NCBI RefSeq assembly: GCF_001650915.1
Contig: NZ_LXYO01000001.1
Coordinates: 124,001 to 188,000, forward strand
DNA from: Marinobacter sp. EhC06
Lineage (GTDB): Bacteria; Pseudomonadota; Gammaproteobacteria; Pseudomonadales; Oleiphilaceae
DNA: 64,000 nucleotides
Direction of reading: 5' to 3'
Both the position numbers and the translations under genes were made by a program. Positions 48,801 to 61,334 of this stretch are shown piece by piece (position 1 is the first letter of the stretch; each line of letters begins with the position of its first letter). The notes under the pieces were generated by a model, which worked only from the letters and a program-made list of their open reading frames with translations, had not been told where the DNA came from and did not search any database.

Positions 48801-49928
48801 ATGTTAGCCATTCTTCATCCGAATACCGCTCTGGACAGCGAAGAATACCGACAGACCATGCACTACCTCGAGAATCTTCCGAACGTCTCGGTTCGGGTTC
48901 ATGAGGTTCAAGGTGCTACCCAGAGGCTGACCGAGATTTATCTTCTCGGGGACACCAAGCCCCTTAACAAGGAAGAAATCGAGGCGCTACCTGCGGTTGA
49001 ACGGGCTATTCGCATCTCGGATGACTACCGCATTCTCGGTCGCCACCGGGATGATCGCCGGCAAAGCGGCTTCGCCTACAACGGTGTGGAGTTTAATCAG
49101 TCCAATCTGAACATTTTTGCGGGCCTGTGCGCCGTCGATGTGCCCGAGCATGTCGACATGATGATGCAGGCTCTGGAAGACAATGGCGAGGTGTGCACCC
49201 GAATGGGCGCTTACAAGCCCCGCACCAACCCCTACTCGTTCCAGGGCCACGGCAAGGGCTGCCTGCCCTGGGTGTTCGAGAAGGCGGGCAAGCATGGCAT
49301 CAAGGTAATCGCCATGGAAATCACCCACGAGAGCCACATTGAGGAAATCGACACTTGCCTCGAAAAGCTCGGCCGCCCTACCGGCGTGATGCTGCAGGTG
49401 GGCACCCGTAATACCCAGAACTTCGAACTGCTGAAGGCCATTGGCCGCCAGAGCACTTATCCGGTACTGCTCAAGCGTGGGTTCGGGATCACTCTTAATG
49501 AGTCCCTCAACGCCGCCGAGTATCTGGCCAGCGAAGGCAACGCCAACGTGATCTTCTGCCTGAGGGGTATGAAAACCGAGGCCGGCCAACCCCACCGGAA
49601 CATGGTGGATTTCGCCCATGTTCCGGCAGTCAAGCGCCTCACCCGTATGCCGGTGTGTGTAGACCCCTCCCACTCCGTTGGCAGCCGCGAACAGTCTCCC
49701 GATGGCATTCTGGATGTGATGCACGCAACGGCACAGGGCGTGATAGCCGGTGCCAACATGGTGCTGGTGGATTTCCACCCCAAACCGGAAAAAGCGCTTG
49801 TGGATGGGCCCCAGGCGCTGCTCATGCACGAACTTCCGGCGTATCTGGAAGACATTCGCCTTTGCCACGACACCTGGAAGAAGCGCCAGGCCATTTACCA
49901 ACGGCTGAAGGATGACACAGCGGAATGA
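48801..49928 (+). CDS. 3-deoxy-7-phosphoheptulonate synthase (type I-beta)
   Basis: 375 aa. An N-terminal ~70-residue ferredoxin-like domain (MLAILHPNTALDSEEYRQTM) precedes the barrel, as in the I-beta group rather than E. coli AroFGH. Barrel motifs are CTRMGAYKPRTNPYSFQGHG, VGTRNTQNFELLKAIG, PVLLKRGF and VCVDPSHSVGSREQSP. It condenses PEP with erythrose-4-phosphate to start aromatic amino acid synthesis. The N-terminal domain suggests allosteric control. It starts 11 bases after the TerB gene (AGGAG ahead) and overlaps the next gene by 4 bases. Confidence 0.92.
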   Translation: MLAILHPNTALDSEEYRQTMHYLENLPNVSVRVHEVQGATQRLTEIYLLGDTKPLNKEEIEALPAVERAIRISDDYRILGRHRDDRRQSGFAYNGVEFNQSNLNIFAGLCAVDVPEHVDMMMQALEDNGEVCTRMGAYKPRTNPYSFQGHGKGCLPWVFEKAGKHGIKVIAMEITHESHIEEIDTCLEKLGRPTGVMLQVGTRNTQNFELLKAIGRQSTYPVLLKRGFGITLNESLNAAEYLASEGNANVIFCLRGMKTEAGQPHRNMVDFAHVPAVKRLTRMPVCVDPSHSVGSREQSPDGILDVMHATAQGVIAGANMVLVDFHPKPEKALVDGPQALLMHELPAYLEDIRLCHDTWKKRQAIYQRLKDDTAE

Positions 49929-50719
49929 TTGTCTACGGACACAGAGGCGCAAAGGGAGAGGCACCAGAAAACACCCTTCCCGGTTTTATTCATGCTTATC
50001 GGCATGGCATCCGGCATTTCGAGCTGGATCTGGTGCTTTCGAAGGACGGCAAGCCGGTTCTGGTGCATGACCTTTCAGTAGACCGCACCACCAGCCAGAA
50101 AGGCAGCATCAGCCAATACACCGCCGCCGAGCTGGCAGCCATGGATGCGCGCAGAAACACCAGCTCCTGGCCGACACCCACCGGAATTCCTGCGCTGGAA
50201 GACCTGCTGGACCAGTTCGACGACCTCGAACACCTGCAACTGGAAGTCAAGAAGGACACACGTCAGCGGCTGAATATTCTCAGCAATCGGCTGACGGAGG
50301 TTATACAGCACCGCAACCTGTACCAGACGGTGGCCATAACCTCTTCCGACACCTGGTTTCTGAAACAGATCCGGCGGCGAAACAGGAACATTCGCATTGG
50401 CCTGGTCACAGAACGGAAGTTTCCCCGACCGTTGAGCATGGCGAACCGACTTGGCTGCGAATACCTCTGCATCAACTGGAAGCTTTGCTCGAAAACGCTG
50501 GTTGAACAGGCCCATCGCCGGGGAATGCATGTGTCTACGTGGACGGTGAACCGGATTCACGACATGCTGCAACTGGAAGAGATGGGGGTGGACAGCATCA
50601 TTACCGATTATCCGACAAGCACCCGTATGTTTTTTGATAACCGGGCCAGATCGGCACTGTCTTTACCACAGAGTCACGAAGGCGTGTCGGCCAACCAGGA
50701 GGCCATGTCAGCGGGCTGA
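49925..50719 (+). CDS. Glycerophosphodiester phosphodiesterase
   Basis: 264 aa GDPD/UgpQ-like TIM barrel. YGHRGAKGEAPENTLPGF, FELDLVLSKDGKPVLVHD and the C-terminal VSTWTVNRIHDMLQLEEMGV, SIITDYP give the catalytic His pair and metal ligands. No signal peptide, so cytoplasmic. It releases glycerol-3-phosphate from phospholipid head-group diesters. It overlaps the DAHP synthase gene by 4 bases (ATGA). A REP-like terminator follows. Confidence 0.93.
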   Translation: MIVYGHRGAKGEAPENTLPGFIHAYRHGIRHFELDLVLSKDGKPVLVHDLSVDRTTSQKGSISQYTAAELAAMDARRNTSSWPTPTGIPALEDLLDQFDDLEHLQLEVKKDTRQRLNILSNRLTEVIQHRNLYQTVAITSSDTWFLKQIRRRNRNIRIGLVTERKFPRPLSMANRLGCEYLCINWKLCSKTLVEQAHRRGMHVSTWTVNRIHDMLQLEEMGVDSIITDYPTSTRMFFDNRARSALSLPQSHEGVSANQEAMSAG

Positions 50720-50738
50720 AACCAGCAGATTGAAAAAT

Positions 50739-50778
50739 AAAAAGGGGTCAGATGAGCATTTTCATCTGGCCCCTTTTT
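50739..50778. repeat. REP-like palindrome, copy 3 (also a terminator)
   Basis: AAAAAGGGGTCAGATGA/TCATCTGGCCCCTTTTT, 17 bp with one G-U pair and a 6-base loop, with T5 on either strand. It lies between the convergent GDPD and sthA genes (10 bases from the sthA stop), where it can stop transcription from both sides. Core GGGGTCAGATGA is identical to copy 1. Confidence 0.88.
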
Positions 50779-50788
50779 CGTAGACAGC

Positions 50789-52180
50789 CTAGAAAATTCT
50801 GTTCAGGCCATTCAATGCGGCAACCCGGTAGGCTTCCGCCATGGTCGGGTAGTTGAACGTGGTGTTAATGAAGTAGTTCAGAGAGTTAGCCTCCCCTTGC
50901 TGATTCATTATGGCCTGGCCGATGTGGACGATTTCTGCCGCCTGGTCACCGAAACAGTGGATACCCAGAATCTGGCGGGTCTCCCGATGGAACAGGATTT
51001 TCAGCATGCCTACCGCTTCTCCGGTGATCTGCGCACGGGCAAGATCCTTGAAGAACGCCTGTCCAACCTCGTAGGGCACCTTGGCTTCGGTCAATTCACG
51101 CTCGGTTTTGCCAACGGAACTGATTTCCGGAATGGTGTAGATCCCGGTCGGCACATCTGACACAAAGCGGAAGTACTCATCGTCAACGATATCCGAGGAT
51201 GCCGAGCGACCCTGGTCGTAGGCGGCGCTTGCCAGACTCGGCCAGCCGATTACATCGCCCGCAGCGTAGATGTTTTCCACCTCGGTGCGGTAATGCTCGT
51301 CGACGGCCAGTTGGCCGCGGCCGTTGGGCACCAGACCAATATTCTCCAGACCCAGTTTCTCGGTGTTGCCACTGCGCCCGTTGCACCACAGGAATGCATC
51401 TGCGCGGATTTTCTTGCCGGACTGTAGCGACAGCACTACACCATGGTCATCACCCACAACCGACTCATACTGCTCGTTGTGGCGTACCAGAACACCGTTA
51501 TTGCGCAGATGGTAACTCAGGGCGTCCGAGATCTCGTCATCCAGGAAGGACAACAGCCGGCTACCCGGGTTGATCAGATCCACTTTCACGCCCAACCCGG
51601 CAAAAATCGAGGCATATTCTGAACCAATAACGCCAGCGCCATAGATAATCAGGGTTCTGGGAGTATGGGAAAGGTTCAGAATGGTGTCTGAGTTGTAGAT
51701 TCGGTGGTGGCGAAAATCCACGTCCGGCGGCAGATAGGGCCTGGAGCCGGTCGCAATGATCGCCTGTTTGAAATGCAGGGTTTCCGAGGACTTGCTGCCA
51801 CGGACTTCAATACGGTTCTGGTCGATGAAAAAGGCCCGACCGTTGATGAGATCGACCCGATTACGGGAATAAAACTGGGTCCGGAGTTTAACCTGTTTGC
51901 CAATAACCTTCTGGGCGTTCTGAAGCACACGGGGGAAGGAGAACCAGCGAGGCTCGCCAATGTCCCGGAACATCTGGTTGGTGTTGAAGGTAATGATCTG
52001 TTTGACGGAATGACGCAGTGCCTTGGACGGGATAGTACCCCAGTGAGTGCAGTTACCGCCGACGGTAGGCTTATCCTCGATGATCGCGACACGCTTGCCG
52101 TGTTTCGTCGCATTCATCGCCGCGCCTTCGCCGGACGGACCGGCGCCGATAACGACGACGTCGTAATGATGTTCTGCCAT
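50789..52180 (-). CDS. sthA: Soluble pyridine nucleotide transhydrogenase
   Basis: 463 aa, SthA/UdhA length. FAD site [18 protein letters not shown]; the region [20 protein letters not shown] keeps only one of the two disulfide cysteines, which separates SthA from disulfide reductases such as lipoamide dehydrogenase. NAD(P) site [20 protein letters not shown], second FAD contact [16 protein letters not shown], and C-terminal dimer domain [18 protein letters not shown]. It oxidises excess NADPH to make NADH, feeding the Na+-NQR encoded next to it. Confidence 0.96.
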   Translation of the reverse strand: MAEHHYDVVVIGAGPSGEGAAMNATKHGKRVAIIEDKPTVGGNCTHWGTIPSKALRHSVKQIITFNTNQMFRDIGEPRWFSFPRVLQNAQKVIGKQVKLRTQFYSRNRVDLINGRAFFIDQNRIEVRGSKSSETLHFKQAIIATGSRPYLPPDVDFRHHRIYNSDTILNLSHTPRTLIIYGAGVIGSEYASIFAGLGVKVDLINPGSRLLSFLDDEISDALSYHLRNNGVLVRHNEQYESVVGDDHGVVLSLQSGKKIRADAFLWCNGRSGNTEKLGLENIGLVPNGRGQLAVDEHYRTEVENIYAAGDVIGWPSLASAAYDQGRSASSDIVDDEYFRFVSDVPTGIYTIPEISSVGKTERELTEAKVPYEVGQAFFKDLARAQITGEAVGMLKILFHRETRQILGIHCFGDQAAEIVHIGQAIMNQQGEANSLNYFINTTFNYPTMAEAYRVAALNGLNRIF

Positions 52181-52238
52181 GCGCGCAGTGACTCCTTATC
52201 TACGTCGTGAAAAGATGATTGTAATTGTCAGAAACAGA

Positions 52239-52487
52239 TCAGTGCTTGCTCGTCTTGCTGGCGTCGTAAGCCAGAGCCTCGGGCTCTTTACCTTCGTTGG
52301 CCAACCGCTCGTTTTCTTCTTCGCACTTCTGGGTATTACCACCGCAGATATCACAGGACTGGCTGATACCGAGCGCGCCAATCCCGCCGCAGGTTCCACT
52401 GATGGGCTTGCGCCCCAGAATTACGCCGATGGACATGGCTGCAACCAGCAGCACTACAATAAACAAAACCAAAAGAAAGGTACCCAT
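52239..52487 (-). CDS. nqrM: Na+-NQR maturation protein NqrM
   Basis: 82 aa. One N-terminal TM (FLLVLFIVVLLVAAMSIGVI), then GTCGGIGALGISQSCDICGG with four conserved Cys and QKCEEENERLA. NqrM helps insert iron between NqrD and NqrE. It sits at the end of the nqr operon, 12 bases after apbE. Confidence 0.95.
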   Translation of the reverse strand: MGTFLLVLFIVVLLVAAMSIGVILGRKPISGTCGGIGALGISQSCDICGGNTQKCEEENERLANEGKEPEALAYDASKTSKH

Positions 52488-52499
52488 GTTGCCCTCCCC

Positions 52500-53549
52500 T
52501 CATTGAGTCACGTAGGACGAAAAAGCCGGAGTCTGGTGCGTCTCGAAGCCTTCTTCCGTCCTGACAATAAAATAGGCCGGGATATTTTCCCTCACCGCGA
52601 GTTCATTGGCCCGCTCGTAGCCCATCACATTAAAGCCAGTCGCCAGAGCATCTGCCGTCATACAGTCGTCCGCGATAACGGTGACCGATGCCAGCTTGTG
52701 CGCAATCGGCTCACCAGTAGCGGGATCTATTGTATGGGAATAGCGACGCCCTTCCGATTCGTAATAGTTACGATAATCGCCCGATGTTGCCATAGCGCGT
52801 GATTCCAGCGCCACCACCCGGTTTACCTCACGTCCCTCGGACACCGGCTGTTCGATGGCCAGGCGCCAGGTGCTGCCATCCGGTTTTCGGCCATTGACCC
52901 GAACCTCTCCGCCGATCTCCACCAGATAGGCCTCTACGCCTTCACTTTCCAGGAAGCGGGCTACCGCGTCCACACCATAACCTTTGGCAATAGCCGACAG
53001 ATCCACATATTGCGCTGGTGTCGCACGCACCGCGGGCGGATCTGCCCGAAGCTCGAGCTTTTCGAAGCCGGTGGCGGCAAGAGCATTGGCAAGCGATTCT
53101 TCCGACGGAATCTGTTCCGGCCGTGCCTGGGGCCCGAACCCCCACAGATTCACAACCGGCCCGATCGTTACATCAAAGGCGCCGCCGGTCATCGTCGAGA
53201 TCTCTTGGGCTTTCTTGAGAACCTCGAACAACCCGGCTGAGACGGGAATCCAATCGGATTGGTCGGTCCGTTGATTGAAAAGGGACAGCTCCGAATCGTC
53301 ACGCCAGGTCGACATTGACGCGTCAACGCTTTCCAACACCTCGTCAATGCCACTGGCCAGAGTTTCAAGCCTGGCCTGATCCTCGGTCAATACGACATTA
53401 ATGTGATAACTGGTGCCGAAAACAGGCCCGGAGATTTCCCAGATTTTTTCTTCTGGCTGAAACGAACAACCCGCCAGAACGGCAAAGACCAGCGCTGTAA
53501 AAGCGCTGGCCAGGGCCACCCTGGCGGGTCGTACCATGCGGGATGTCAT
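52500..53549 (-). CDS. apbE: FAD:protein FMN transferase
   Basis: 349 aa lipoprotein: the signal ALVFAVLAGC ends in a lipobox Cys. TMTGGAFDVTIGPVVNLWGF and YVDLSAIAKGYGVDAVARFL are ApbE signatures, as is SHTIDPATGEPI with the Mg/FAD contacts. It transfers FMN covalently to Thr in NqrB and NqrC on the periplasmic side. It lies 9 bases after nqrF, so it is made with its substrates. Confidence 0.96.
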   Translation of the reverse strand: MTSRMVRPARVALASAFTALVFAVLAGCSFQPEEKIWEISGPVFGTSYHINVVLTEDQARLETLASGIDEVLESVDASMSTWRDDSELSLFNQRTDQSDWIPVSAGLFEVLKKAQEISTMTGGAFDVTIGPVVNLWGFGPQARPEQIPSEESLANALAATGFEKLELRADPPAVRATPAQYVDLSAIAKGYGVDAVARFLESEGVEAYLVEIGGEVRVNGRKPDGSTWRLAIEQPVSEGREVNRVVALESRAMATSGDYRNYYESEGRRYSHTIDPATGEPIAHKLASVTVIADDCMTADALATGFNVMGYERANELAVRENIPAYFIVRTEEGFETHQTPAFSSYVTQ

Positions 53550-53558
53550 CAGGACTGC

Positions 53559-54785
53559 TTAGCCTCCAAAGTCATCCAGCATGATGTTTTCATCCTCAAC
53601 ACCAAGATCCTTGAGCATCTTGATGCAGGAGGCGTTCATGATTGGGGGCCCACACATGTAGTACTCACAGTCTTCCGGAGCCGGGTGGTCCTTCAGATAG
53701 TTTTCGTACAACACGTTATGGATGAAGCCGGTAGGCCCTTCCCAGTTATCCTCGGGCAATGCGTCGGAAAGCGCAACGTGCCACTCGAAGTTGTCGTTCT
53801 CTTCCTGCAGCCCGTCGAAATCTTCCACGTAGAACATCTCTCGAACGCTTCGGGCACCGTACCAGAAGCTGATCTTGCGCTTGGAGTTCAGGCGCTTGAG
53901 CTGATCGAAGATGTGGGAACGCATGGGCGCCATACCGGCACCACCACCGATAAACACCATTTCAGCGTCAGTCTTCTTGGCGAAGAACTCACCGAACGGC
54001 CCCATCACGGTGACCTTGTCTCCCGGCTTCAGGTTGAACACGTAGCTGGACATGATGCCCGGATTGTGGTCAGTGCCTGGAGGCGGCGTCGCGATACGGA
54101 TGTTGAACTTGAGAACACCCTTCTCTTCCGGGTAGTTCGCCATGGAATAGGCCCGGATGGTCTCTTCCTTGTTGACCGCCTTGTAGCGCCAGATGTTGTG
54201 CTTGTCCCAATCTTCGTGGAACTCTTCCTCGATATCGAAATCCTTGAAGTCGATCTCGTAGGGAGGACACTCGAGCTGGACGTAACCGCCGGCCCGGAAG
54301 TCAACTTCCTCGCCTTCCGGCAGCTTGAGCACCAGCTCCTTGATGAAGGTGGCCACGTTGTGGTTGGAGACAACCTCGCATTCCCACTTCTTGACGCCGA
54401 AGAACTCTTCCGGCACTTCAACCTTCATGTCCTGTTTTACAGGAACCTGGCAGGACAGGCGCCAGCCCTCTTTCTCTTCACGATTGGTGAAGTGGGTCTT
54501 TTCCGTAGGCAGCATGGCACCGCCACCTTCCAGGACCTTGCACTTGCACTGCGCACAGGTACCGCCGCCACCACAGGCAGATGACAGGAAAATACCACTG
54601 TTCGCCAGAGTACCGAGCAGCTTGCCGCCGGCTTCGGTCTTCAGCGTGTGTTCGGGATCATCGTTGATCTCAATGGTCACATCACCGGTGCTTACCAGCC
54701 TGGACCGGGCCGCAAGAATCACTGCGACCAGGGCCAGAACGATAACGGTGAACATGACCACGCCGAGAATAATTTCTGTATTCAT
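53559..54785 (-). CDS. nqrF: Na+-NQR subunit F (NADH dehydrogenase flavoprotein)
   Basis: 408 aa. N-terminal TM ([19 protein letters not shown]), 2Fe-2S ferredoxin domain ([20 protein letters not shown]), FAD domain ([15 protein letters not shown]) and NADH domain ([20 protein letters not shown]). The C-terminus is the family's MLDDFGG. It takes electrons from NADH into the complex. It lies 37 bases after nqrE. Confidence 0.97.
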   Translation of the reverse strand: MNTEIILGVVMFTVIVLALVAVILAARSRLVSTGDVTIEINDDPEHTLKTEAGGKLLGTLANSGIFLSSACGGGGTCAQCKCKVLEGGGAMLPTEKTHFTNREEKEGWRLSCQVPVKQDMKVEVPEEFFGVKKWECEVVSNHNVATFIKELVLKLPEGEEVDFRAGGYVQLECPPYEIDFKDFDIEEEFHEDWDKHNIWRYKAVNKEETIRAYSMANYPEEKGVLKFNIRIATPPPGTDHNPGIMSSYVFNLKPGDKVTVMGPFGEFFAKKTDAEMVFIGGGAGMAPMRSHIFDQLKRLNSKRKISFWYGARSVREMFYVEDFDGLQEENDNFEWHVALSDALPEDNWEGPTGFIHNVLYENYLKDHPAPEDCEYYMCGPPIMNASCIKMLKDLGVEDENIMLDDFGG

Positions 54786-54822
54786 GGTCTCGCCTTTTCG
54801 TTAAACCGAATCACCGGGTGAG

Positions 54823-55430
<608 letters not shown>

Positions 55431-55431
<1 letters not shown>

Positions 55432-56096
55432 CAGAAGGCCTCCTTGGCAACATGGCGGGACATTTTATAGTCCGGCTCTTCAACCTGCTCCGGCTTCCAG
55501 GTCCGCAGACCCCAGATTGCCAGGCCGATAATGAAGAACGCACTCGGCGGCAGCAACAACAGACCGTTCGGAATGTACCAGCCACCTTCGTTGACCACCG
55601 GCATCAGGGAAACACCGAACAGGGAGCCGGCACCCAGAAGCTCGCGGAAGAAGGCAACGAAGATCAGGAGTACGGAGTAGCCCAGACCGTTACCAACGCC
55701 GTCCAGGAAGCTCAGCCAGGGGCCGTTCTTCATGGCGAAGCCTTCCGCGCGGCCCATAACGATGCAGTTGGTGATAATCAGACCAACGAACACCGAGAGC
55801 TGCTTGGAAATCTCGTAGGCATAGGCCTTGAGCACCTGGTCAACCACGATTACCAGAGAGGCGATAATGGTCATCTGCACGATGATCCGGATGCTGCCCG
55901 GAATCTGGGTGCGAACCAGGGATACTGCCAGGTTCGAAAATGCGGTGACGGCAATAACCGCCGCGCACATAACAAGTGTAACGTTCATGCTGGTGGTAAC
56001 CGCCAGCGCTGAACAAATGCCCAGGATCTGCAGGGCAATCGGGTTATTGCTGAAGATCGGTTCGAAGAGAACCTGTTTGGCTGATGCATCTGCCAT
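55431..56096 (-). CDS. nqrD: Na+-NQR subunit D
   Basis: 221 aa, six TM helices, RnfE/NqrD family. [20 protein letters not shown] and [20 protein letters not shown] carry the conserved Cys residues paired with those of NqrE. It is separated from nqrC by 2 bases and overlaps nqrE by 1. Confidence 0.96.
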
Positions 56097-56098
56097 GA

Positions 56099-56908
56099 TC
56101 AGACCTCCCCTTCACGAAGTTTTTGCAGGAACGGCGCGTACCCGCGGTCGCCCATCCAGTAGTTGACCAGTTGCTCAACACCGCGGCTTGTCAGCGTCGC
56201 GCCAGAGAGAGCATCAACCTTGTGCTCCTTGTCCTGGGCGTCTGAGCTTACACCGCCCTTGACCAGGCGCACCTGAGGCTCGGAACGGTCTTCATTGTAG
56301 ACCTCCTTGCCAACCCACTGGCGTTTCCAACGCGGGTTGTCCACCTCACCACCGAGACCCGGGGTTTCTGCATGAGCATAGAACCCGAGACCCTCGATAG
56401 TGTTCAGATCGCCCTCAAGGGAAATGAAGCCATACAGCGTTGACCAGAGCCCGTAGCCGTGGATCGGAAGAACCACGCGGTTGATCTGGCCGTTTTCACT
56501 CATGGTGTAGACCTTGGCAACATTCGGACGGCGCTTGATACCGGCCTTGTCTTCAGAAGACGGAATGTTGGTGGACATCTGGGGGTCCGAAGCAGCCTTG
56601 TACATGTCGTACTTCATGGGGTCCTGGACACCCACGTCAGAAGGCTCGACGAATTCACCCGTGTCCAGATCGACCAGCCGGACGTCAAAGCGTGCGAACG
56701 CCTCTTCGATCTGCTCAGCGCTGGAGCCAGATTCCAGCATGCCGGCCGCAGACAGAATATTGGTCTTGATATCCAGGTTCTGGTTCTGGATCTGGGCCGG
56801 GCGAAGCAGAACTGCTGCCGTGGATACCACGACAGAGAACACGATACTCAGCACCAGCGCAACGACCAGCGTGCGGGAGACAGTTTCTTTAGCTTTAGCC
56901 ACGTGCAA
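56099..56908 (-). CDS. nqrC: Na+-NQR subunit C
   Basis: 269 aa. One N-terminal TM ([20 protein letters not shown]), then a periplasmic FMN domain whose covalent FMN-Thr lies in [18 protein letters not shown]. ApbE, encoded downstream, adds the FMN. Its start overlaps the nqrB end by 14 bases. Confidence 0.96.
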   Translation of the reverse strand: MHVAKAKETVSRTLVVALVLSIVFSVVVSTAAVLLRPAQIQNQNLDIKTNILSAAGMLESGSSAEQIEEAFARFDVRLVDLDTGEFVEPSDVGVQDPMKYDMYKAASDPQMSTNIPSSEDKAGIKRRPNVAKVYTMSENGQINRVVLPIHGYGLWSTLYGFISLEGDLNTIEGLGFYAHAETPGLGGEVDNPRWKRQWVGKEVYNEDRSEPQVRLVKGGVSSDAQDKEHKVDALSGATLTSRGVEQLVNYWMGDRGYAPFLQKLREGEV

Positions 56909-58103
56909 GCCTCCGTTTGATGTTGGCCTGAACCACGTAATGGTCCATCAGCGGCGCGAACAGGTTAGCGAACAGGATGGCCAGCATGATGCCTTCCGGG
57001 AAGGCGGGGTTGATCACGCGGATCAGGACGGTCATCACGCCCACCAGTATGCCGAAGCACCAGCGGCCGGTATTGGTCATCGCCGCAGAAACGGGATCGG
57101 TCGCCATGAACATCATACCGAAGGCAAAACCACCCATAACCAGGTGCCAGTGCGCCGGAATCGCAAACATCGGATTAGTTTCTGACCCGATAATGTTCAG
57201 CAGCAGGGACATGCCGATCATACCGATCAGTACACCACCGACGATCCGGTAGCTGGCGATCTTCATGGCCAACAGGATCAGACCGCCGATCAGCACCGCC
57301 AACGTTGAGGTTTCACCCATGGAACCCTGAATAGTGCCCATGAATGCGCTCATCCAGCCGATCTGTGCTTCCAGGGCTTCAAGACCGCCGCTTGCGGCCC
57401 AGCTCAGCGCCGTGGCGCCACTGAACCCATCAACCGCGGTCCACACTGTGTCACCGGAAATCTGAGCCGGATAGGCAAAGTACAGAAACGCACGACCGGT
57501 CAGGGCCGGGTTCAGGAAGTTCTTGCCGGTACCGCCAAACACTTCCTTACCGATTACGACACCGAAAGTGATACCCAGGGCCACCTGCCAGAGCGGGATG
57601 GTGGGCGGGCAGATCAGTGCAAAGAGCACCGATGTAACGAAGAAGCCTTCGTTCACTTCGTGACGACGCACGGTGGCGAACAGCACTTCCCAGAAACCAC
57701 CGACCACGAAGGTCACGAAGTAAATGGGCACGAAGTAGGCCATGCCGTAAACGAAATTATCCCATACACCAGCACCGGCACCGGTGATGGCAAGTGCCTG
57801 AATAAACGCAGTCCGCAGGCCGCCGTCAGCGACCATGGCATCCGGATTGGAAGCCAGGAAACTGTTGGCCTGGTAGCCGATGTTCCACATACCGAAGAAC
57901 ATCGCCGGGAAAGTACACAACCACACCGTGATCATGATGCGCTTGAGGTCAACGCCGTCACGCACATGGGCAGTGGTTGAGGTTACCTTGCCGGGAGTGT
58001 AGAAAATGGTATCCACGGCCTCATACAGAGCGTACCAGCGCTCGTACTTGCCACCCTTTTCAAAGTGATGCTCGATTCCATCGAGAAACTGTCTGATAGC
58101 CAT
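56895..58103 (-). CDS. nqrB: Na+-NQR subunit B
   Basis: 402 aa, about ten TM helices. The covalent FMN-Thr is in [17 protein letters not shown], and the N-terminal region ISYRxx-like riboflavin contacts are not separately resolved here. [20 protein letters not shown] is strongly conserved. This subunit forms the main Na+ path with NqrD/E. It follows nqrA by 4 bases. Confidence 0.97.
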   Translation of the reverse strand: MAIRQFLDGIEHHFEKGGKYERWYALYEAVDTIFYTPGKVTSTTAHVRDGVDLKRIMITVWLCTFPAMFFGMWNIGYQANSFLASNPDAMVADGGLRTAFIQALAITGAGAGVWDNFVYGMAYFVPIYFVTFVVGGFWEVLFATVRRHEVNEGFFVTSVLFALICPPTIPLWQVALGITFGVVIGKEVFGGTGKNFLNPALTGRAFLYFAYPAQISGDTVWTAVDGFSGATALSWAASGGLEALEAQIGWMSAFMGTIQGSMGETSTLAVLIGGLILLAMKIASYRIVGGVLIGMIGMSLLLNIIGSETNPMFAIPAHWHLVMGGFAFGMMFMATDPVSAAMTNTGRWCFGILVGVMTVLIRVINPAFPEGIMLAILFANLFAPLMDHYVVQANIKRRLARG

Positions 58104-58107
58104 CGTA

Positions 58108-59481
<1,374 letters not shown>

Positions 59482-59563
59482 TCAATGGATTCGTAACGTC
59501 CGACACCTGCGGCCCAGAAAAACCATGAGAAACGGAGTGCCAGACGTACCCAAAATCGCGCCA

Positions 59564-59592
59564 ATTATAGAGATTAAGGAATCCTATTTCCA
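59564..59592 (-). promoter_or_regulatory. Probable promoter of the nqr operon
   Basis: On the minus strand TGGAAA (59592-59587), 17 bases, TATAAT (59569-59564): perfect -10 and 4/6 -35. Start near 59557, giving a leader of about 100 bases. Confidence 0.7.
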
Positions 59593-59655
59593 CCAGAAAC
59601 CCGAACCGGTTAAGCGTCGACAACCAAACGACCCGGCTTGCTGGCCGTAAAAACA

Positions 59656-59688
59656 AAAACCCCGACAGCAAACGCTATCGGGGTTTTA
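59656..59688 (-). terminator. Terminator of the long gap gene
   Basis: CCCCGATAGC/GCTGTCGGGG with one mismatch-type pair and a short loop. On the minus strand it is followed by TTTTTGTTTTT, 35 bases past the gap stop. It isolates gap from the nqr promoter. Confidence 0.87.
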
Positions 59689-59722
59689 GAAACCATTACT
59701 TCACCGGATCGGTACGATCTGC

Positions 59723-61192
59723 TCAGTCTCTCGCACGTTTGGGGAAGATCGGGTAACTTACGCCGGCCATCTGGTTGACCACACGAATTACCTGAGCGCT
59801 GTAACCGAACTCATTGTCGTACCAAACGTACAGGATCAGGCGCTTGCCGCTAGCGATGGTTGCCTGCGCATCAACGATGCCGGCATGGCGGGAACCGACA
59901 AAGTCGGTGGAAACCACTTCCGGGGAATTCACGAAGTCGATCTGCTTTTGCAGCTCTGAATGCAGAGCCATATCCCGCAGATAGTCGTTCACACCTTCCA
60001 CATCAACGTCTTTCTTGAGGTTGAGGTTCAGAATCGCCATGGAAACGTTCGGCGTCGGCACCCGAATCGCGTTGCCTGTCAGCTTACCTTTAAGTACCGG
60101 CAGTGCCTTGGCAACGGCTTTGGCAGCGCCTGTCTCGGTAATTACCATGTTAAGGGCAGCACTGCGTCCGCGACGGCTTCCCTTGTGGTAATTGTCGATC
60201 AGGTTCTGGTCGTTGGTGTAGGAGTGGACAGTCTCAACATGACCGTCTTCGATGCCATACTCGTCTTCAATCGCCTTAAGCACGGGCGTGATGGCATTGG
60301 TGGTACAGGAGGCTGCTGACAGGATCTTGTCTTCGTCGGTAATCCAGTCGTTGTTGATACCATAAACGATATTCTTGATATCACCTTTGCCCGGTGCGGT
60401 CAGGATCACGCGGCTGACACCCTTGGATTTGAGGTGCAGACCAAGGCCTGCCTCATCGCGCCACTTACCGGTGTTGTCGATAACGATGGCGTTATTGATG
60501 CCGTAATCGGTGTAATCCACCTTGTCCGGCCCATCAGAGTAGATAACCTTGATATAGTTGCCGTTGGCAATCAGGGCGGATTCCTTCTCATCAACGGTAA
60601 TGGTGCCATCGAACGGACCGTGTACGGAATCACGGCGAAGCAGACTGGCGCGCTTCTCGAGATCGTTTTCCGCACCGCCCTGGCGAACCACAATCGCACG
60701 CAGACGCAGGTTGTTACCGCCGCCGGCTTTCTCGATCAGGATACGCGCCAGCAGACGACCGATACGGCCGAAACCGTAGAGAACGACATCCTTGGTGTCG
60801 TTATGAGCGTCTTCTTCGGACTGAGCGGCATACTGCCCAACAACCGGCCCGATTTCGCGCTTCAGGAATTCGGTCAGGTCGCCGCCTTCCTCTTTGAACT
60901 TGACCGCCAGCTTGCCGATATCCACATGGGCGCGGCCCAGATCAAGCTTGTCCATGGCCTGGAGGATCGGCAGGGTGTCGTGAACAGAGAGCTCGCTGTC
61001 TTCAACCTGGCGCACAAAACGGTGGGCGCGGATAATGTCGATAACCGACTGATTGATAATGGCGCGACCGTATACAGAAGTAACCACATTGTTCTTGCGG
61101 TAGAGGCGGCCGATCAGCGGAATCATGGCTTCCGCGGTGGATTCTCTTTCTGTCCAGTTGGACAGGTGCTGATTGATCTGTTCGTGACTCAC
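59723..61192 (-). CDS. gap: Glyceraldehyde-3-phosphate dehydrogenase, long form
   Basis: 489 aa, about 150 longer than normal GapA. The extra N-terminal ~130 residues are helical (NQHLSNWTERESTAEAMIPL ...) and precede the Rossmann start VVLYGFGRIGRLLARILIE. The catalytic Cys is in ILSAASCTTNAITPVLKAIE, the partner His in VETVHSYTNDQNLID, and the C-terminus has WYDNEFGYSAQVIRVV. This long type is known beside nqr and mfd in Pseudomonas. Its direction of use (gluconeogenic, NAD or NADP) is not evident. Confidence 0.93.
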   Translation of the reverse strand: MSHEQINQHLSNWTERESTAEAMIPLIGRLYRKNNVVTSVYGRAIINQSVIDIIRAHRFVRQVEDSELSVHDTLPILQAMDKLDLGRAHVDIGKLAVKFKEEGGDLTEFLKREIGPVVGQYAAQSEEDAHNDTKDVVLYGFGRIGRLLARILIEKAGGGNNLRLRAIVVRQGGAENDLEKRASLLRRDSVHGPFDGTITVDEKESALIANGNYIKVIYSDGPDKVDYTDYGINNAIVIDNTGKWRDEAGLGLHLKSKGVSRVILTAPGKGDIKNIVYGINNDWITDEDKILSAASCTTNAITPVLKAIEDEYGIEDGHVETVHSYTNDQNLIDNYHKGSRRGRSAALNMVITETGAAKAVAKALPVLKGKLTGNAIRVPTPNVSMAILNLNLKKDVDVEGVNDYLRDMALHSELQKQIDFVNSPEVVSTDFVGSRHAGIVDAQATIASGKRLILYVWYDNEFGYSAQVIRVVNQMAGVSYPIFPKRARD

Positions 61193-61233
61193 GCTTGGAC
61201 CTCTGCAGTTGGCACTTGGAAATTGGGGCGCAC

Positions 61234-61262
61234 ATTATCCAACTTAATCCGGCCGACCGCAA
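61234..61262 (-). promoter_or_regulatory. Probable promoter of gap
   Basis: On the minus strand TTGCGG (61262-61257), 17 bases, GATAAT (61239-61234). Start near 61227, leader about 35 bases. Confidence 0.5.
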
Positions 61263-61334
61263 ATACGCCAGCCCATGACCTTCGTATAGGTCCCGCCTGT
61301 CTATAAAGCAAGCGTCGCCCCGAATATCGGCGCC

